Assembly: GCA_026120185.1 (NCBI GenBank)
Contig: JANUWF010001052.1
Coordinates: 248,001-312,000 of the forward strand
Length of the DNA stretch: 64,000 bases
Source of the DNA: Voacanga thouarsii
Lineage: Eukaryota > Streptophyta > Magnoliopsida > Gentianales > Apocynaceae
Direction of reading: 5' to 3'
Part shown: piece by piece, positions 12,501-24,464 of the stretch
How the letters are laid out: each line of letters begins with the position of its first letter
Position numbering within the stretch: the stretch's first letter is position 1
Program-made: the position numbers and the translations under genes
Notes under the pieces: generated by a model
Told to the model about the DNA's origin: nothing
Seen by the model: only the letters and a program-made list of their open reading frames with translations
Database searches by the model: none

Positions 12501-14332
12501 GCGCCAAGCGAAATGATTGATGACGATAGGAGCTTAATTATTTTCACATCCTTTGTATTCTTCCATATTTGTAATAATACCCTTTTTCTTCTAAGAATTT
12601 CATTTGTGCCCCCATAATGCCACGTATTGTTTGTTCCGTATTGGAATTTAGTTAGGTATATATATATACCTGTAAGAAATTCCAAATATATATTTTATGT
12701 ATATATTTGTTTGTAGTAATTCGTAAATATAGAAATAATAAGATGAATATGAGTATTGTTATATTAGAATTTCAAAAATTTTAAAAATAAATATAATATT
12801 GTTTATGCTTGGTTGCAAAATTGCAAGAAAGTTCTATTCCATTTTTAAAAAAATTAGGCATGGAAAAGTTTACACTATTACAAATCAAACATTTAAAATT
12901 TTAGTAAAAATAAAAATAGCTTAATTGATATAGCTAGGCAATAATTATCTATTAGTGATTGATAATAAGATATTTTAAGCCTTAGGAGACTTATTCTATT
13001 AAGTGAAATTCACCAAGGTCACTGGGGACTTGTTCAACTCTTATTCTTAACTGCAAACAAATTCAAGGTTTATGAACGAAAACTCATTTGAACTCGTTCG
13101 TAGTTGAATAAAACTTATTCGATTAATATTCAATTCGAATTTAAATAAAATATTACACTCGATTAATAAATAAACAAATTTAAATATATTTGTGAATATA
13201 TTTAAGTGTTTGTGAATATATTATACATTTTTATAAAATTTAATCCTATTCAATTTGTTAAATTTATTTATATTATTATGTTTTTATTTTATAAAAAATA
13301 TCTAAAATAAATGAATGGAAAAATAAAAAATCAAATATTAATCGAGTTTTTCAAATTCAAACTTAAATATTATCAAACAATATTACTTGAACAAAAACTC
13401 GAGTTCAATTGATAAACAAATGAACTTGAACACTATTTGATTGGATCGAATTTGAATTCGAAAATATGAGATTTTATGCATTCGTATTCGATTATAACTC
13501 TACTTTTAATAATTTTTTAATAAAAGTCCTTATTTAGGTAAGATGTATAACGGTAAATAGTTACATTAGGTCACTTTTACACTTTACTTAATTACGTAAA
13601 AAGTAAAAGTATTTAAAAATAAGAAATATATACATAAGTAAATAAAGAAAAATCTCATATTTAGTTATATATAAATGTAGAAAAGAGGTAAATTAGGATT
13701 AGGAACTACTTTCGATATGCATAGTCACATTCTTCTCTTATATCTTGCTAGCGATAGCTCTAACTAGGTAGATTGTAGTAAAGCATCTATTCTAATACTG
13801 TAATTGATTATGGTCGAACATCTATAGTCATAATTGGGAAGGATACTTTCAATATCATAGAGCGGATTTGGCTTTATTGGCAGAAAAGTTTTTATTTTTA
13901 AATTCCCACCATCAATATTACTTTCTCAAAGGAAATCCGAAGAAGAAAACAAATTTTCTAAAAATATTTTTAGTTTGTTGTAGATTCTACTCTCTCCGTC
14001 CTAAAAAGGATGTTAAAATTTTTTTATTTTGTTGTACCAAAATACTTGTCAATTTTACAAATCAGAAATGCATTTATTACGTATGTTCCTAATTTACCAT
14101 ATTTCAACTATTCAGTAAATATTTGACTTATTAAATATGTGTATATTCATAATCTAATTAATGAAGGTTCACTTTTATTTAGGGATATAATAGTTTTTTT
14201 ATTATAATTATATAAGTTTTAGTAATTTATTAATTTGTGTGTCATTTGTTAAATTGACATCCTTTTTAGAATGGGGGAATAAGTAACCCTCGAGTAACTT
14301 TCTCTCCATATCAATAAATCTTATTTCTAGTT
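12501..14332. other. AT-rich intergenic DNA, no gene recognised
   Basis: This includes the presumed PHR1-like promoter. The part at 13070-13500 repeats phrases such as AACTCG, TCGAAT and ATTCGAAT in both orientations and looks like an old repeat relic. I could not find its ends. Confidence 0.35.
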
Positions 14333-14509
14333 TTAGATGTAAAACCCCGTTTAAAACTACCTTTATTATATGGAGAAAGTTATGCATGACATAACATTTT
14401 ATATAACATTTGATAACTTGAATCATTTTCATGAGTATATGTGATCTATGAGTTGGTTAGTTCATAAATTTATTTACTTTGATATAATTATTGGAGGATT
14501 ATTTAAACA

Positions 14510-15010
14510 AGAGTGGTTGTAGTCTAGTGGTTAAGGCTTAGTGTTAGTTTCTTGGTGGATTCGAGCTTTTGTTTTATGAGTATTATTAGAAGGGAAATAG
14601 AGTAAGTGAGTGGGAGTTAAAGGAATTTGTTAGTTTCTTGGTGGATTTGAACTTTTGTTTTATGAGTAAAATTTATTAGAAGGGAAATGGAGTAAGTGAG
14701 TGGGAGTTAAGGGAATTTGTTAGTTTTTTGGTAGATTTGAACTTTTGTTTTATGAGTAGAATTTATTAGAAGGGAAATGGAGTAAGTGAGTGGGAGTTAA
14801 ATGAATTTGATAGAGGAATATTTAAACAAGAGTTATTGTAGTTGAGTGGAATGGTTGAAACTAGAGTTGTTGTGGTTTAGTGATTAAAATAAGAGTTGTT
14901 GTGGTTTAGTGATTGAAACAAGAGTTGTTGTGGTTGAAGATAGAATTTTAGTGGTTGAAACTTAGTGTTTAATATTTGGTAACTTGAGTTCAAATCCCAA
15001 CTCTTGCAAA
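14510..15010 (+). repeat. tRNA-promoter-like (SINE-like) repeat cluster
   Basis: At about 14516-14572 a box A-like TAGTCTAGTGG is followed 30-40 bases later by a box B-like GGATTCGAGC. At about 14947-14995 a second pair occurs, TTTAGTGGTTGAAAC then GAGTTCAAATCCC. This order and spacing is that of tRNA genes and tRNA-derived SINE heads. Between them lie tandem partial copies. No complete tRNA cloverleaf forms. Confidence 0.45.
14543..14809. repeat. Tandem repeat, 86-90 bp unit, three copies
   Basis: Copies begin at 14543, 14629 and 14719, each starting GTTAGTTT and containing TTTTATGAGT and GTGAGTGGGAGTTAA. The first copy starts inside the SINE-like head, so that head was partly amplified. 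Confidence 0.85.
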
Positions 15011-16896
15011 CCTTTCCATTCTTATTTCTCAAAGTTCTTCTAAGCCAAACAAAAACCAGTCACACACACTTTCACGAAAATTCCAACTTCCCTTACTCTC
15101 AAATTCTCCTTTAGTTTTAAACAAAAATCACAGCACAAGACCCCAAGTTTTCTTCTCTTATTTCTATCCAAAGCTGAACCATAAATCAGCCTATACTTTT
15201 TTCCTTTTCCTCTCATTATCTAGGCCACTTTAGCACCCTAGAGCACAACCATAAACTCTTTATATTCACTGCAATTTTGGCCAAACCAAGAAGAGCAAAA
15301 GCTGCCATTTTTTCCTTATTTGTTCAATAGTCCAAAATAAGGTGTAGTCCTTCCAAACATCAAAACACCTAAACCTAAACTATACTCTTCATCAAAACAG
15401 CCACTAATCAACCCTTAAACCTCTTTTCTACACGAAAAAAAAAATAGCCACATTTTCTTTCTAAGATTTCGGCTATCACAACTCCAATCACTATCAAAAT
15501 CGAAACCTAAGAGTAAGGTAAGCAACTATTCAACTCTTCATCAACTCGACCTCAATTCTTCTCATCTTCTTCTTCTAAATCTCTATCAAAAGGGACTGAT
15601 TTACACCCCTCTATTTTTTGTGATTTTCAAACAAGAAGAATTAAAGGACCCAATCATCTCTTCCTCTCAAGTGAACTCAACCGATCATCAAGGAGCCACC
15701 TTTGCTTCGTTGTCTTGTCTCTCCAAGAGGTATTTTGAGACTCAATCTCTATTGATTTGAATGAGGCTGGTTTTATAGTGATGTTATTATGTATAAAGTA
15801 TAGCATGAAAAGTATGAATGGATGGGATAGTTGAGTTTGACGGAGCAATAGTTAATCTAGGTGAATATGTGGTGAAATATTATGATATCATATTATGTTG
15901 AGCCTAGATCCATCTTATGGTCAGTTAAAGATGAGATATTTTGATTCATATGAGGTTATTATATAAAGTTTATGTTAGACGAATATTAGAGGTCCTTGTA
16001 TTGATGATGAAATTCGATTATATGCATGCCATGATGAGATACATGATCATTGGAAGTTATGGTGATGAGCTTCTACCTAGATGCCATGGATAAATTAGAT
16101 GATTAATATGATTATAGAGATTCGTGATGCATGAAAAAAATGAGTGGATTTATATCTGGTTTCTAATAATAGAAACATTGATTATAGATAAGGAAGAAAT
16201 TGAAAAATAGATCAAGCTTTGCTGTGGTTGATTATTAAGAATATCCAAGTAAGTCCCTACATAACTGTTTTGCTAAATATTACATGTTCGCAAGTATTTT
16301 TGTACAATGATATTTGAAATAGTGTCAATATGATGATTGACATGATAATTTGTTGAATATAATGAATTGTACTGTGGCATTTTGATACTTGATTTGAGAA
16401 CGTGGTCATTTTATTCTCTAAATGAGTTTGTCAAATCTCAAACTTTTAAACTAAAAACGATTTCTTTTATTTATCATTAAATGTTTTGACAAACTTATTG
16501 TGAAAAGTCACATTTTACAAATACAAGGTAATCAACGATTGTGAAAATAAGAGAAATGATTCCACCCCTAAATGGGGAGCGTTGAGTACTCAGTGAGGGT
16601 ATGCTACTAGTCTTGAAGAGTTGAAGTGAGTATTCTGGCAGGAGGCCACCTCCAGAAGAAGAACTCAACTTGAAGAGGTGGCAATACTACTTAGTCAAGC
16701 TAGTCTGAACTAGCATATGGGTCCATATGGATTTTATTTATTCGGGTTGGACAATCGGTGTGTTAGGTGTAGAGATGGAGAAGTATCTCACCCTACCCAT
16801 TGTTGAACGGTTATATTGGGACGCTATTATGGTGGTAACTATGATATGGATTGTGATATTATTATTTGAATCATTGCTAATCCCTATATAATGAAC

Positions 16897-17020
16897 TTAT
16901 GATTATGATGAGATGATGATTTATTGAGAACTGTTTTAGATATGATAAGCAATGCTCCTTTATGATTATGATGAGATGATGATTTATTGAGAACTGCTTT
17001 GGATATAATGAGCAATGCTT
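16897..17020. repeat. Tandem duplication, 62-bp unit
   Basis: Copies begin at 16897 and 16959, both with TGATTATGATGAGATGATGA and GAGCAATGCT or the near-identical AAGCAATGCT. It lies inside the probable solo LTR. Confidence 0.9.
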
Positions 17021-17435
17021 CTTTGAATAATTGTTTATTGATGAAAAGTTTTACAAACATGATTTTGTGGTTTTGATAAACTTGCATGCACGAAATATTT
17101 ATAGATGACATTCGCACATACGAGACTTATTGAGATGCCAATCTCATACTAATTTACATCATGTGTTCAGGGGAGTGCTTTTTTTGAGCAGATTGAAGAG
17201 ATAAGAAATGATATTCAATTTATTTATTTCTATTTTGTATTTCTTTCGAGAGATGATTGTTAGTTTTAAATTCTCAAACTTGTATAAGTTTTAACTTTAG
17301 TTGTAATAAGATTATCATATAATTTTATTTAGTCATTTTCGTTCCTTTTGTACCTCGTTATAAAGATTTCTGATCCTTTAAATGGGGTGATATCCCACCT
17401 ATTTGGGTACATAGGTAGTGGGGTGTTATATTAGA

Positions 17436-19982
17436 AGGTTGAAATTAAAAGATATATATCATATTTTTTATTCAAATTTTATTTATAATATATTTAAAAA
17501 ATATTGTTTTATTTAAGGACTAATTTCAAATAATCTCTGAAACTCTATTTAAAATTCTTGAACTCTTAATTATTCTAAAACAAGTTTAATACAAATTTCA
17601 ATTCATATTCCATGAATAGTAAAGATATATAATAATATTTTCTTCTTTTATTATAAATTTAATATTTTGCAATAAACACTTTGGTTAAAAAAATAATGAT
17701 TAAATCAAGTAACCAAAGTTACCTATTCCTTTTGTGTTCTTAACATTAAAGATAGCCTATGATTTCTTAACCATATAAAGAAACAAATAAACCAGTTACT
17801 AGTAAGAAACAAACTATAATTTTAGAATTATAAGGGGACCTATTTGTTATTTCACCAACTTCATGTGGTGGTGATGTCATATATGGGTAAATTTTGTCGT
17901 TTCTGACTTCACCATTGCATACGCCGTGGGTACAACACATATGCCGTGCCCCTAATGTCTCTGTCTTCTTTCCCTTCAAACCCCTCATTTCCTCCTCAAT
18001 TATTTGGGATTCAATCATTGGTTCTCATTAACGGCACGTAATTAAGGGCCTATTTCCGCCGCTAATTATCCGAAATTATTAAGTGCATTTGGTCCATAGC
18101 CCCCTTTATGGACCGGATTCACCTACAAAAGCTACGCGGGCACAGCACCAGGTGCCCCCCTTTTTCTCACAAGTAAAGGAAATGCGTCTCGCATCCCTTC
18201 CATCACTCGCTTTTTTTTTATTTTAAATTTTAAATTTATAAGATAATATCGATACTATAATTGTTTTTATTCTTTTTTTTTTAGAAAATTTTTTATGAAA
18301 TCACTTTTCTATTTCATTATAAGAGTATGATATAACATTCACATTTTTTACTTATTACGTTATCAATACGATCTCATATTATTTTTTCTATATTATTTAT
18401 TCATTCTCATATCAGATTGGTGACATGATAAGTAATATAAAAAATAATCTAATAATAAGACTATTACATCAAATCATTACAACGTGATAAGTAATATAAA
18501 ATATAATTTATTGATCGAATTATTATATCACATCACTACGATAACATGATGCAATAATTGTACTAAATTTTTTTTCATCTTCTCTTCTTTTAGATTTATT
18601 ATCATCTATAATAGTTAATAATTTATCTATTTTCTTATTTTTTTTTAAATTTAACAACAATTATAGAATCTACCACCTATATATATTCTTTTAATACTCT
18701 CCTCACTGTACTCTACCAGATGAGATGGAACTGAAGAGAAAATCATATTTTAGGTTGGTATTGATCCAAAGTGAAGATGGGAGCCTGGTTTGAAGATGGG
18801 GAAATTTTTATATGGATTTGGTATATCATGGATCGGATACTTTGAGTATTGTATTACATGTCGTGTAAGTTATACATTTCTAAAAAAAATATAATATTTT
18901 AAAATAGTAATTTACCGTGAACTCGATCCATATAAGAATAGATAAAACTGTTTAGCTGCTTTAAAGGGCTACGTGGCATCTACTCCTAAATTCGGTCCGT
19001 ACGTGGGTCCATAGCCTTGTTCACCTAAGAATTTCCATTACTCCGGAGAATCTTTTCTTGACACGAAGTGGGCCCATTACATTCAATGCCTCCTGCCTTT
19101 TCATTTCCTTTTCACCTCGAGTAAATTAGCATTTGAATTCTTCGGACCGCCGCCGCCACCTATACTCGTGTTTCTTCAACTTCTCCGAAGGTCACCTTAA
19201 TTGTTTTTTATTTTTGAATTAATTCTAAAAACCCACCTGAACCTAAGGTTATTAACGAGTAGCTAAATGAATAGTTAAAATTAATAATTAGCCTTTTATT
19301 TTACATTAATGATTTAGATAGAGCCAAATTAAGTAAATAAAATATTTATAATGGTCTTTAATATTGGAAGAGATAACTTGTTAACTCTGAAAAATATAAA
19401 TATCTTTAAAAATTCAAAATTTCTTACAGATTAAAATCAACAAATATTTACAAAAACCGCCTCAAACTTTTGCATAATAAACGTTCTATGCATACCAGAT
19501 TTAAAATTTATAATGATATTTTATTGAATTTTGGCTTTTATTACATTGATTTATAATTTTTTTAAAATCATATAATTGTCATAAAAGTACATATTCACAA
19601 TTATGATAAATTTTAAACATATGTTTAATAATTTATATTCAAGTGTTATTTTTTAAACCTAAAATCAGTAATATTATTAAAAAAATCTCAAGGTTTTTAA
19701 TATTATTCGTAATTTTTATAATTCCTAAATTTTTGCATTTTATTATTTAAGTTCATAAAATATATATGGTTGAATATCTGACCTGATTCTAATTTTTATA
19801 ACTTTTAGCGTTTGTGGGTTAGATGATTTTTTTTTTTTTTTTAAGTTTAAGGAATGAGACTCATAATTCAATTAAAAAAAAAAAAACTACATGCAGTAAT
19901 TTGAGATTATAAAAAACTGAGGTAAAAAGTAGCATTTGTAGCAACTGAGCTTATCTCAAAGGCTGATTATATGACTTTAAGG

Positions 19983-20016
<34 letters not shown>

Positions 20017-20273
20017 ATTATTGAGAATACTATGCTGTTGCAACCTAATATTTTTAGGACTGAAATTGCTTAAAGTGCAACATGTGGAAACTTCTATTGT
20101 TTTGACCTGTTTCGTTGAGCATTGCTGGCTAACAACATTCATCCAAAAACATTAACTATACTATTGTAAATACCAATGAGTTAAAATTCTTAATTTTGAC
20201 CATCTAAAGGTAATTTTTTTGGTCATACCATGAAACAATTATTAAAATTATTTTTCTTCACCAATTATATGAA
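17436..20273. other. Intergenic DNA, no gene recognised
   Basis: Mostly AT-rich. A relatively GC-rich patch (about 18020-18200 and 18950-19190) has no credible reading frame. An AT-rich block near 18300-18560 shows alternating direct and inverted short repeats. An (AT)n run lies at about 19982-20015. Confidence 0.35.
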
Positions 20274-20352
20274 TAGCTTTCAAAAGATGAAACATTAATA
20301 TTTCATCTAAAAATTTTAAGCTTTCAAAAGATGAAACATTAATATTTCAACT
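20274..20352. repeat. 44-bp tandem repeat split by the Gypsy element
   Basis: Units containing CTTTCAAAAGATGAAACATT begin near 20274 and 20318. The next unit resumes at 27172 on the far side of the Gypsy insertion, so the array was the insertion target. Confidence 0.85.
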
Positions 20353-21050
20353 TGTTGCTGTCAAAATAATAAGCCAATGCAGACAAGTATCGGCTACACT
20401 TCCGATGAACACAAACGATCCGATATGGTGAGACAGAAAATGGTATCAGATTTTTTTTTTTTAATCAGGGATCGGGTTCCTTGAACTTACTATAGAAATG
20501 GTTCAAGAAAGTCAGCTGAAAATGCCCAACGGAAGGATTTTTTGGAGCAATAAATTGATACTCGTATTAACTTGCTTAAAAGAAATTATAGAGAAGATCT
20601 TGGCTTAGAAAGATGAATGGAAAGCTGTAAAGAAAGTTGGAAACAAAGCTATATATGAAAGCTGTAACAAAGCGGTAAGAAAGTTATAAGAAATTGAATT
20701 CCTAGACTAGAAAGCTGTAAATGATGATAGAAGTAATCGAAATTTGAAGTTGTTGGTTGATGAGTGTTGTTCTCGGTTCTAGGCAATGCTCTCATTTTAT
20801 ACTGGCTGCAATTAAGTCACTAACAGGTCGTGGAGTTTCTTTCGGCCAAAGAATGCTCCCAACAGTCGTGCAGAATTCTTTGCGCCGAAAGATTAGGAAT
20901 CTGTTTTTCTTCTTATCGGCTTCGTGGTGCCGATGTTGACCATGACTATCGGTTGCTCAAATTGTTGACCTTATCGGTTAGTCAAAACTTATCGAATTGG
21001 CAACGGCTCAAAGTAACCGTTGCGTCGACTCGGCAAAGCTGACGCCAACA
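20353..21050 (-). repeat. 3' LTR of the Gypsy element
   Basis: 698 bp, TG...CA ends. Hand alignment with the other LTR gives about 40 differences (about 94% identity), implying insertion on a scale of a few million years at usual plant rates (rough inference). Confidence 0.92.
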
Positions 21051-21224
21051 CATGCCCCCCGAGTCTCGTTGTTTCGGCGGGCGCTAGTCAGCGAAACGAT
21101 GGAATCATACAGTCATTAATAGCAACCGTTCCTTTTCTGACAAAAACGAAACGTCCCGAACGTTGTGGAACATTTGTGACGCCTCGGCTTTGGAACTCGC
21201 GAACGGCTCAATTTCAAATTCACT

Positions 21225-21232
21225 TATAAATA
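21225..21232 (+). promoter_or_regulatory. TATA box of the antisense PMD gene
   Basis: TATAAATA about 150 bases upstream of the PMD start codon and 175 bases inside the LTR border, in a region richer in GC than its surroundings. Position and orientation suit a promoter reading away from the LTR, opposite to pol. Confidence 0.5.
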
Positions 21233-21380
21233 GCAGTGGTCCCCAAACAGAACTCCTTACTTCCTACGACTTCTATCTTCTTCAGAATTCTTCTGCCTAA
21301 GTGATTTATCGATCCCTTATCTTTTTGCGGTTGTTCCCTGTGATCCGTAAATTTCCTTTCAGTAAAAGGACCGAACTACG

Positions 21381-24361
21381 ATGGCAACCCCTATTGATAA
21401 GAACATCCTCTCCCCGGTCCAGGCTGATGCTAACCTGTTTACCTTGGGCTCTCGTCTCTTACCAACAGAGGTTACTGTCGAACACTTACGGTTTGTCTTG
21501 CCTGCCGATTTTACTTTCCCTTTGCAACAGGATACTTTTACAACCGCTAATCTCCCCCCCTCTTTTCATTATTGGCCTCGTAAGCTCAAGAATTATAGAG
21601 AATGGCGGGACCACTGCTATACCCGATTTAGGGCCATCTGGTCGCAATGGGGAATTTCGGACACCATCATGATGACTGATTTCGAGATGGCGTTTGACCG
21701 CAACCTATTTGCTGCCGTTCTTCCCTTTTGGTCCTCGGCAATAAATGGCTTCATTTTTCCGCACGGGATATTTTCCCCTACCATCCTTGACATCTGCACC
21801 ATCCTCGGCTTCCGATGCAACGACGACGAGATTCTGAGGCTCCATGATGAAGACAACCTGCCAGCCGTTGAGGCTCATCTGGACAAGGCCTCCTCTTCAT
21901 ATGGCAACTTCATCGCCGCTCAAAGAGGGGTGGAGGATACTCCTTCAAACCAAGAACAAGCGGCCTTCCTATGGCTCTGGTTATGTAAGTACATTCTCTG
22001 CTCCCATTCTGTCGGTGTTAGCAACGAGTATTGATACTACGTATCGGCTCTCTTAGGGGCAAAAGGAGTTGCGACCTTGCCTCTCTGGTCCTCGCCCTGG
22101 TCTATCGCACAATTAACTAGCTGATGACTGCCCTTTTCGCTGAGGAAGACCCAACTAACCTTGGGGTCCCGCTCTGGATTGCCCAACTTTGGCTATACCA
22201 GTATCTACCCAACTTTGGTGTTGGCCGAATCACAGGAGCCCACGCGGGTCCTTTTGAACAATCGACCGACTATCGGCTACTGCAAGTCCCTCTGAATACT
22301 GCTTCTGCCGAAACCTTCATCTCGTACCTCTATCAATGTCGAGACTTCCATGTTGCTATCTTTTTTCCGTATGCTGCTTGCCAAGAAGGCCCCCTCTGGT
22401 TGAAAGGCCTGTCGAAAAGCCCCAAAGCAACACAAGAAACTCTATGGGCCCGAATTCTGTGTCCTCGAGAAATTCTTCTGGGGGCCAAGCTTGGGGCCCG
22501 AAGTGCTAAGACCTCACGTGAGAGGTACAATCCTCACTGCTTCTCCCACCAGTTTGGGCTAATACAAGATATCCCTGCGGATCCGGGGCACATTTCTTCC
22601 TTCTCCATGAAACCGGTGCTATCGGCTGAGGATGTACAAACTTTAGCCAATAGCACCCAGGCCATCTTGCAGTCCTTCCAATTCAAGCCCTTCCAAGTAG
22701 TGCTGGAGACTTCTCCGAACTTCAATTCATAGTGGAGGCTACTGAGTGGGGCCCTATTTTCTGACCCCATAGGTGTTTGGTTTCTGCGAATTCTTGGGCC
22801 AACCACCATTTTGCCTGAGACATCATCTGCTAAGAAAGGAAAATAGGTAAAACAACCTGTAAGTCCTATAATAAAGTCGGCCTTACGTACTCCTTTGGTG
22901 CAGAAAACTATTGCTACTCTCCCGCCGTCCCGGAGGAAGAAGAAGAAGAGGTCGAGGTCCCGTCCCTGCTCCGACTATCAAAAAGGAAGAATGAGACACT
23001 GACTCCTCCTGTTTCCAAGGTTTGCTTCTGTTAATTCTTGTTTTGCTCGGCTTCCCTAATATTCCCTTTGTCAAACTATCAATTTAATCTTTTCTGCAGA
23101 AGCGTAAACAAGGGATAGGTCGTCCCGTTATCATCGATACTTCTTCTGATTTAGAGAAAGACATTTCGCTCCGATCTCTTGTCGAAAGGGCAGCTGAAAA
23201 AGCTATTTTCTCGATGGCAGACACCCCATCGGTGGAGGCTACGGCTCCTCTTCCACCGGTTGATGCGTTGGCTTTCCCACCAACGGCAGACCTTCCGTCA
23301 GCTGCAGCACCGACTTCCAAAGTCCACCCCCTGTTCTGCCAAGGCCTGAAAAAGAATCAGTACTAATTGTTGTTACAGAAACAACTCTGCCTCCCCCCAA
23401 CCAGGGAATTGAAAAGGTTGTTGCTCCCTTGCCGATGCTGACGTTAGCCTCGGTGCTGGACTTTCTTAATGGCCTCATCGGGGCCTCCTTGCCTACTAAG
23501 AAGTCTACTATTGACAACGTGAGTCGTGCCCTCTTGTGGATTGTACAGTCAGCCAACCCGGACATGCCCTCTATGCTTCGGGACTTGGCAATTGGGTGTC
23601 TGGGGCAGATGCGCTTTATAGGGCGCTTCCTCTTCAACATACAACATCGTCGAGATAAATCTCAAGATCAATTAGAGCTTCTAAAACTACATCGAGCAAA
23701 TGTAGCACTTGCAGGGAGGGACCGCTGGGAGTCCATTAATCATTTGACGCTTCTGCGAGCTGATATTGCAGAGAGAATAGGGAAGATTGAACGACTCGAG
23801 CGTCAGTTATTGGAACTCCAGGAAGAACTTACTTCTGAGAAAGAGGCCTTAGAGCAATGGCTAGAGTCAGAGAAAGGGTTCCAAGAAACAGTCAAGGCCA
23901 TTGACGCCTCCTTTCTCAAACATAATGACGAACGGCTACTGCTGGAAGCGGAAGAGGAATTCCTCAAAGCTAAACTGACAAACTCAACCGTTCTACTGAA
24001 TGAGATGAAGTCTGGGTAGGACCGCTTTGTGGTCGAGCTGAACAAAGTTCTTCATCCTTCGACTACTGACGAAGCTGGTCCTTCCGAAACTCAAACCGAG
24101 GAAACTACCACTACGGCAGCCGAGACAGAGGTTCTAAAGACATCTACTGATGAGATTGACCTGCCCCCCAAGAAGAAAATAGAGTCTGAACCTGAGATGG
24201 CTGAGGCAGAGCTTCCCGTTCTTGATCCGCAGCTAATGGGAACTAACATGGTTGCTGGCCGAGATTTCGAATCAGAAGACCCTAATCGAATAGCGATTAT
24301 CCCGTATTGGCCGATGCTGCTGCCAACTTTTCTTCTGATAATAGCTAATCCTCTATTGTAA
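21381..24361 (+). pseudogene. Plant mobile domain (PMD) gene carried antisense in the Gypsy element, broken
   Basis: Frame 1 (21381-22034) and frame 2 (22124-22732) together give the PMD (aminotransferase-like) fold. Markers are FHYWPRKLKNYREWRD, the ILDICTILGFRC turn, AAFLWLWLCKYILCSHS, then VPLWIAQLWLYQYLP. The C-terminal part has an acidic stretch and a KRK basic patch, then a long coiled coil (about 23640-24010) and an acidic tail ending at 24361. An 80-bp intron (23020-23099, AAG/GTTTGC to CTGCAG) keeps frame. Damage: stops near 22032, 22118, 22730 and 24017, a frameshift between 22034 and 22118, and another near 23330. PMD proteins such as MAIN and MAIL1 act in the nucleus in silencing and genome stability, and PMD domains also occur in transposons. 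Function here is unknown. Confidence 0.8.
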
Positions 24362-24464
24362 TGACGCTTATGGCTATCTGATCGGCCTCTTGTGATCAAC
24401 TCATCAATATATCGGAACTCTTTAACAAAAGCTTCTTTTTTTTTCTTTTCTTTTTTTTTTTTTA

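Larger units (their letters stand above)
14338..17430. mobile_element. Probable solo LTR of a long-LTR retrotransposon (3.1 kb)
   Basis: The left end reads TGTAAAACCCC and the right end GGGGTGTTATA, imperfect inverted copies of the TGTAACACCCC/GGGGTGTTACA ends common in plant LTRs. The last CA appears changed to TA. A perfect 5-bp duplication, TTAGA, flanks it (14333-14337 and 17431-17435). There is no gag or pol frame inside and no second LTR in the window, so the simplest reading is a solo LTR left by LTR-LTR recombination. Length and end type would fit a Gypsy lineage with long LTRs, but I cannot assign one. Confidence 0.68.

Noticed and set aside
12121..12507. 128-codon minus-strand frame near the PHR1-like 5' end
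   Set aside because: It covers the presumed leader exon and leader intron, has no recognisable domain and does not join the coding exons.
14516..14572. A functional tRNA gene
   Set aside because: Box A and box B words are present but acceptor and anticodon stems do not form.
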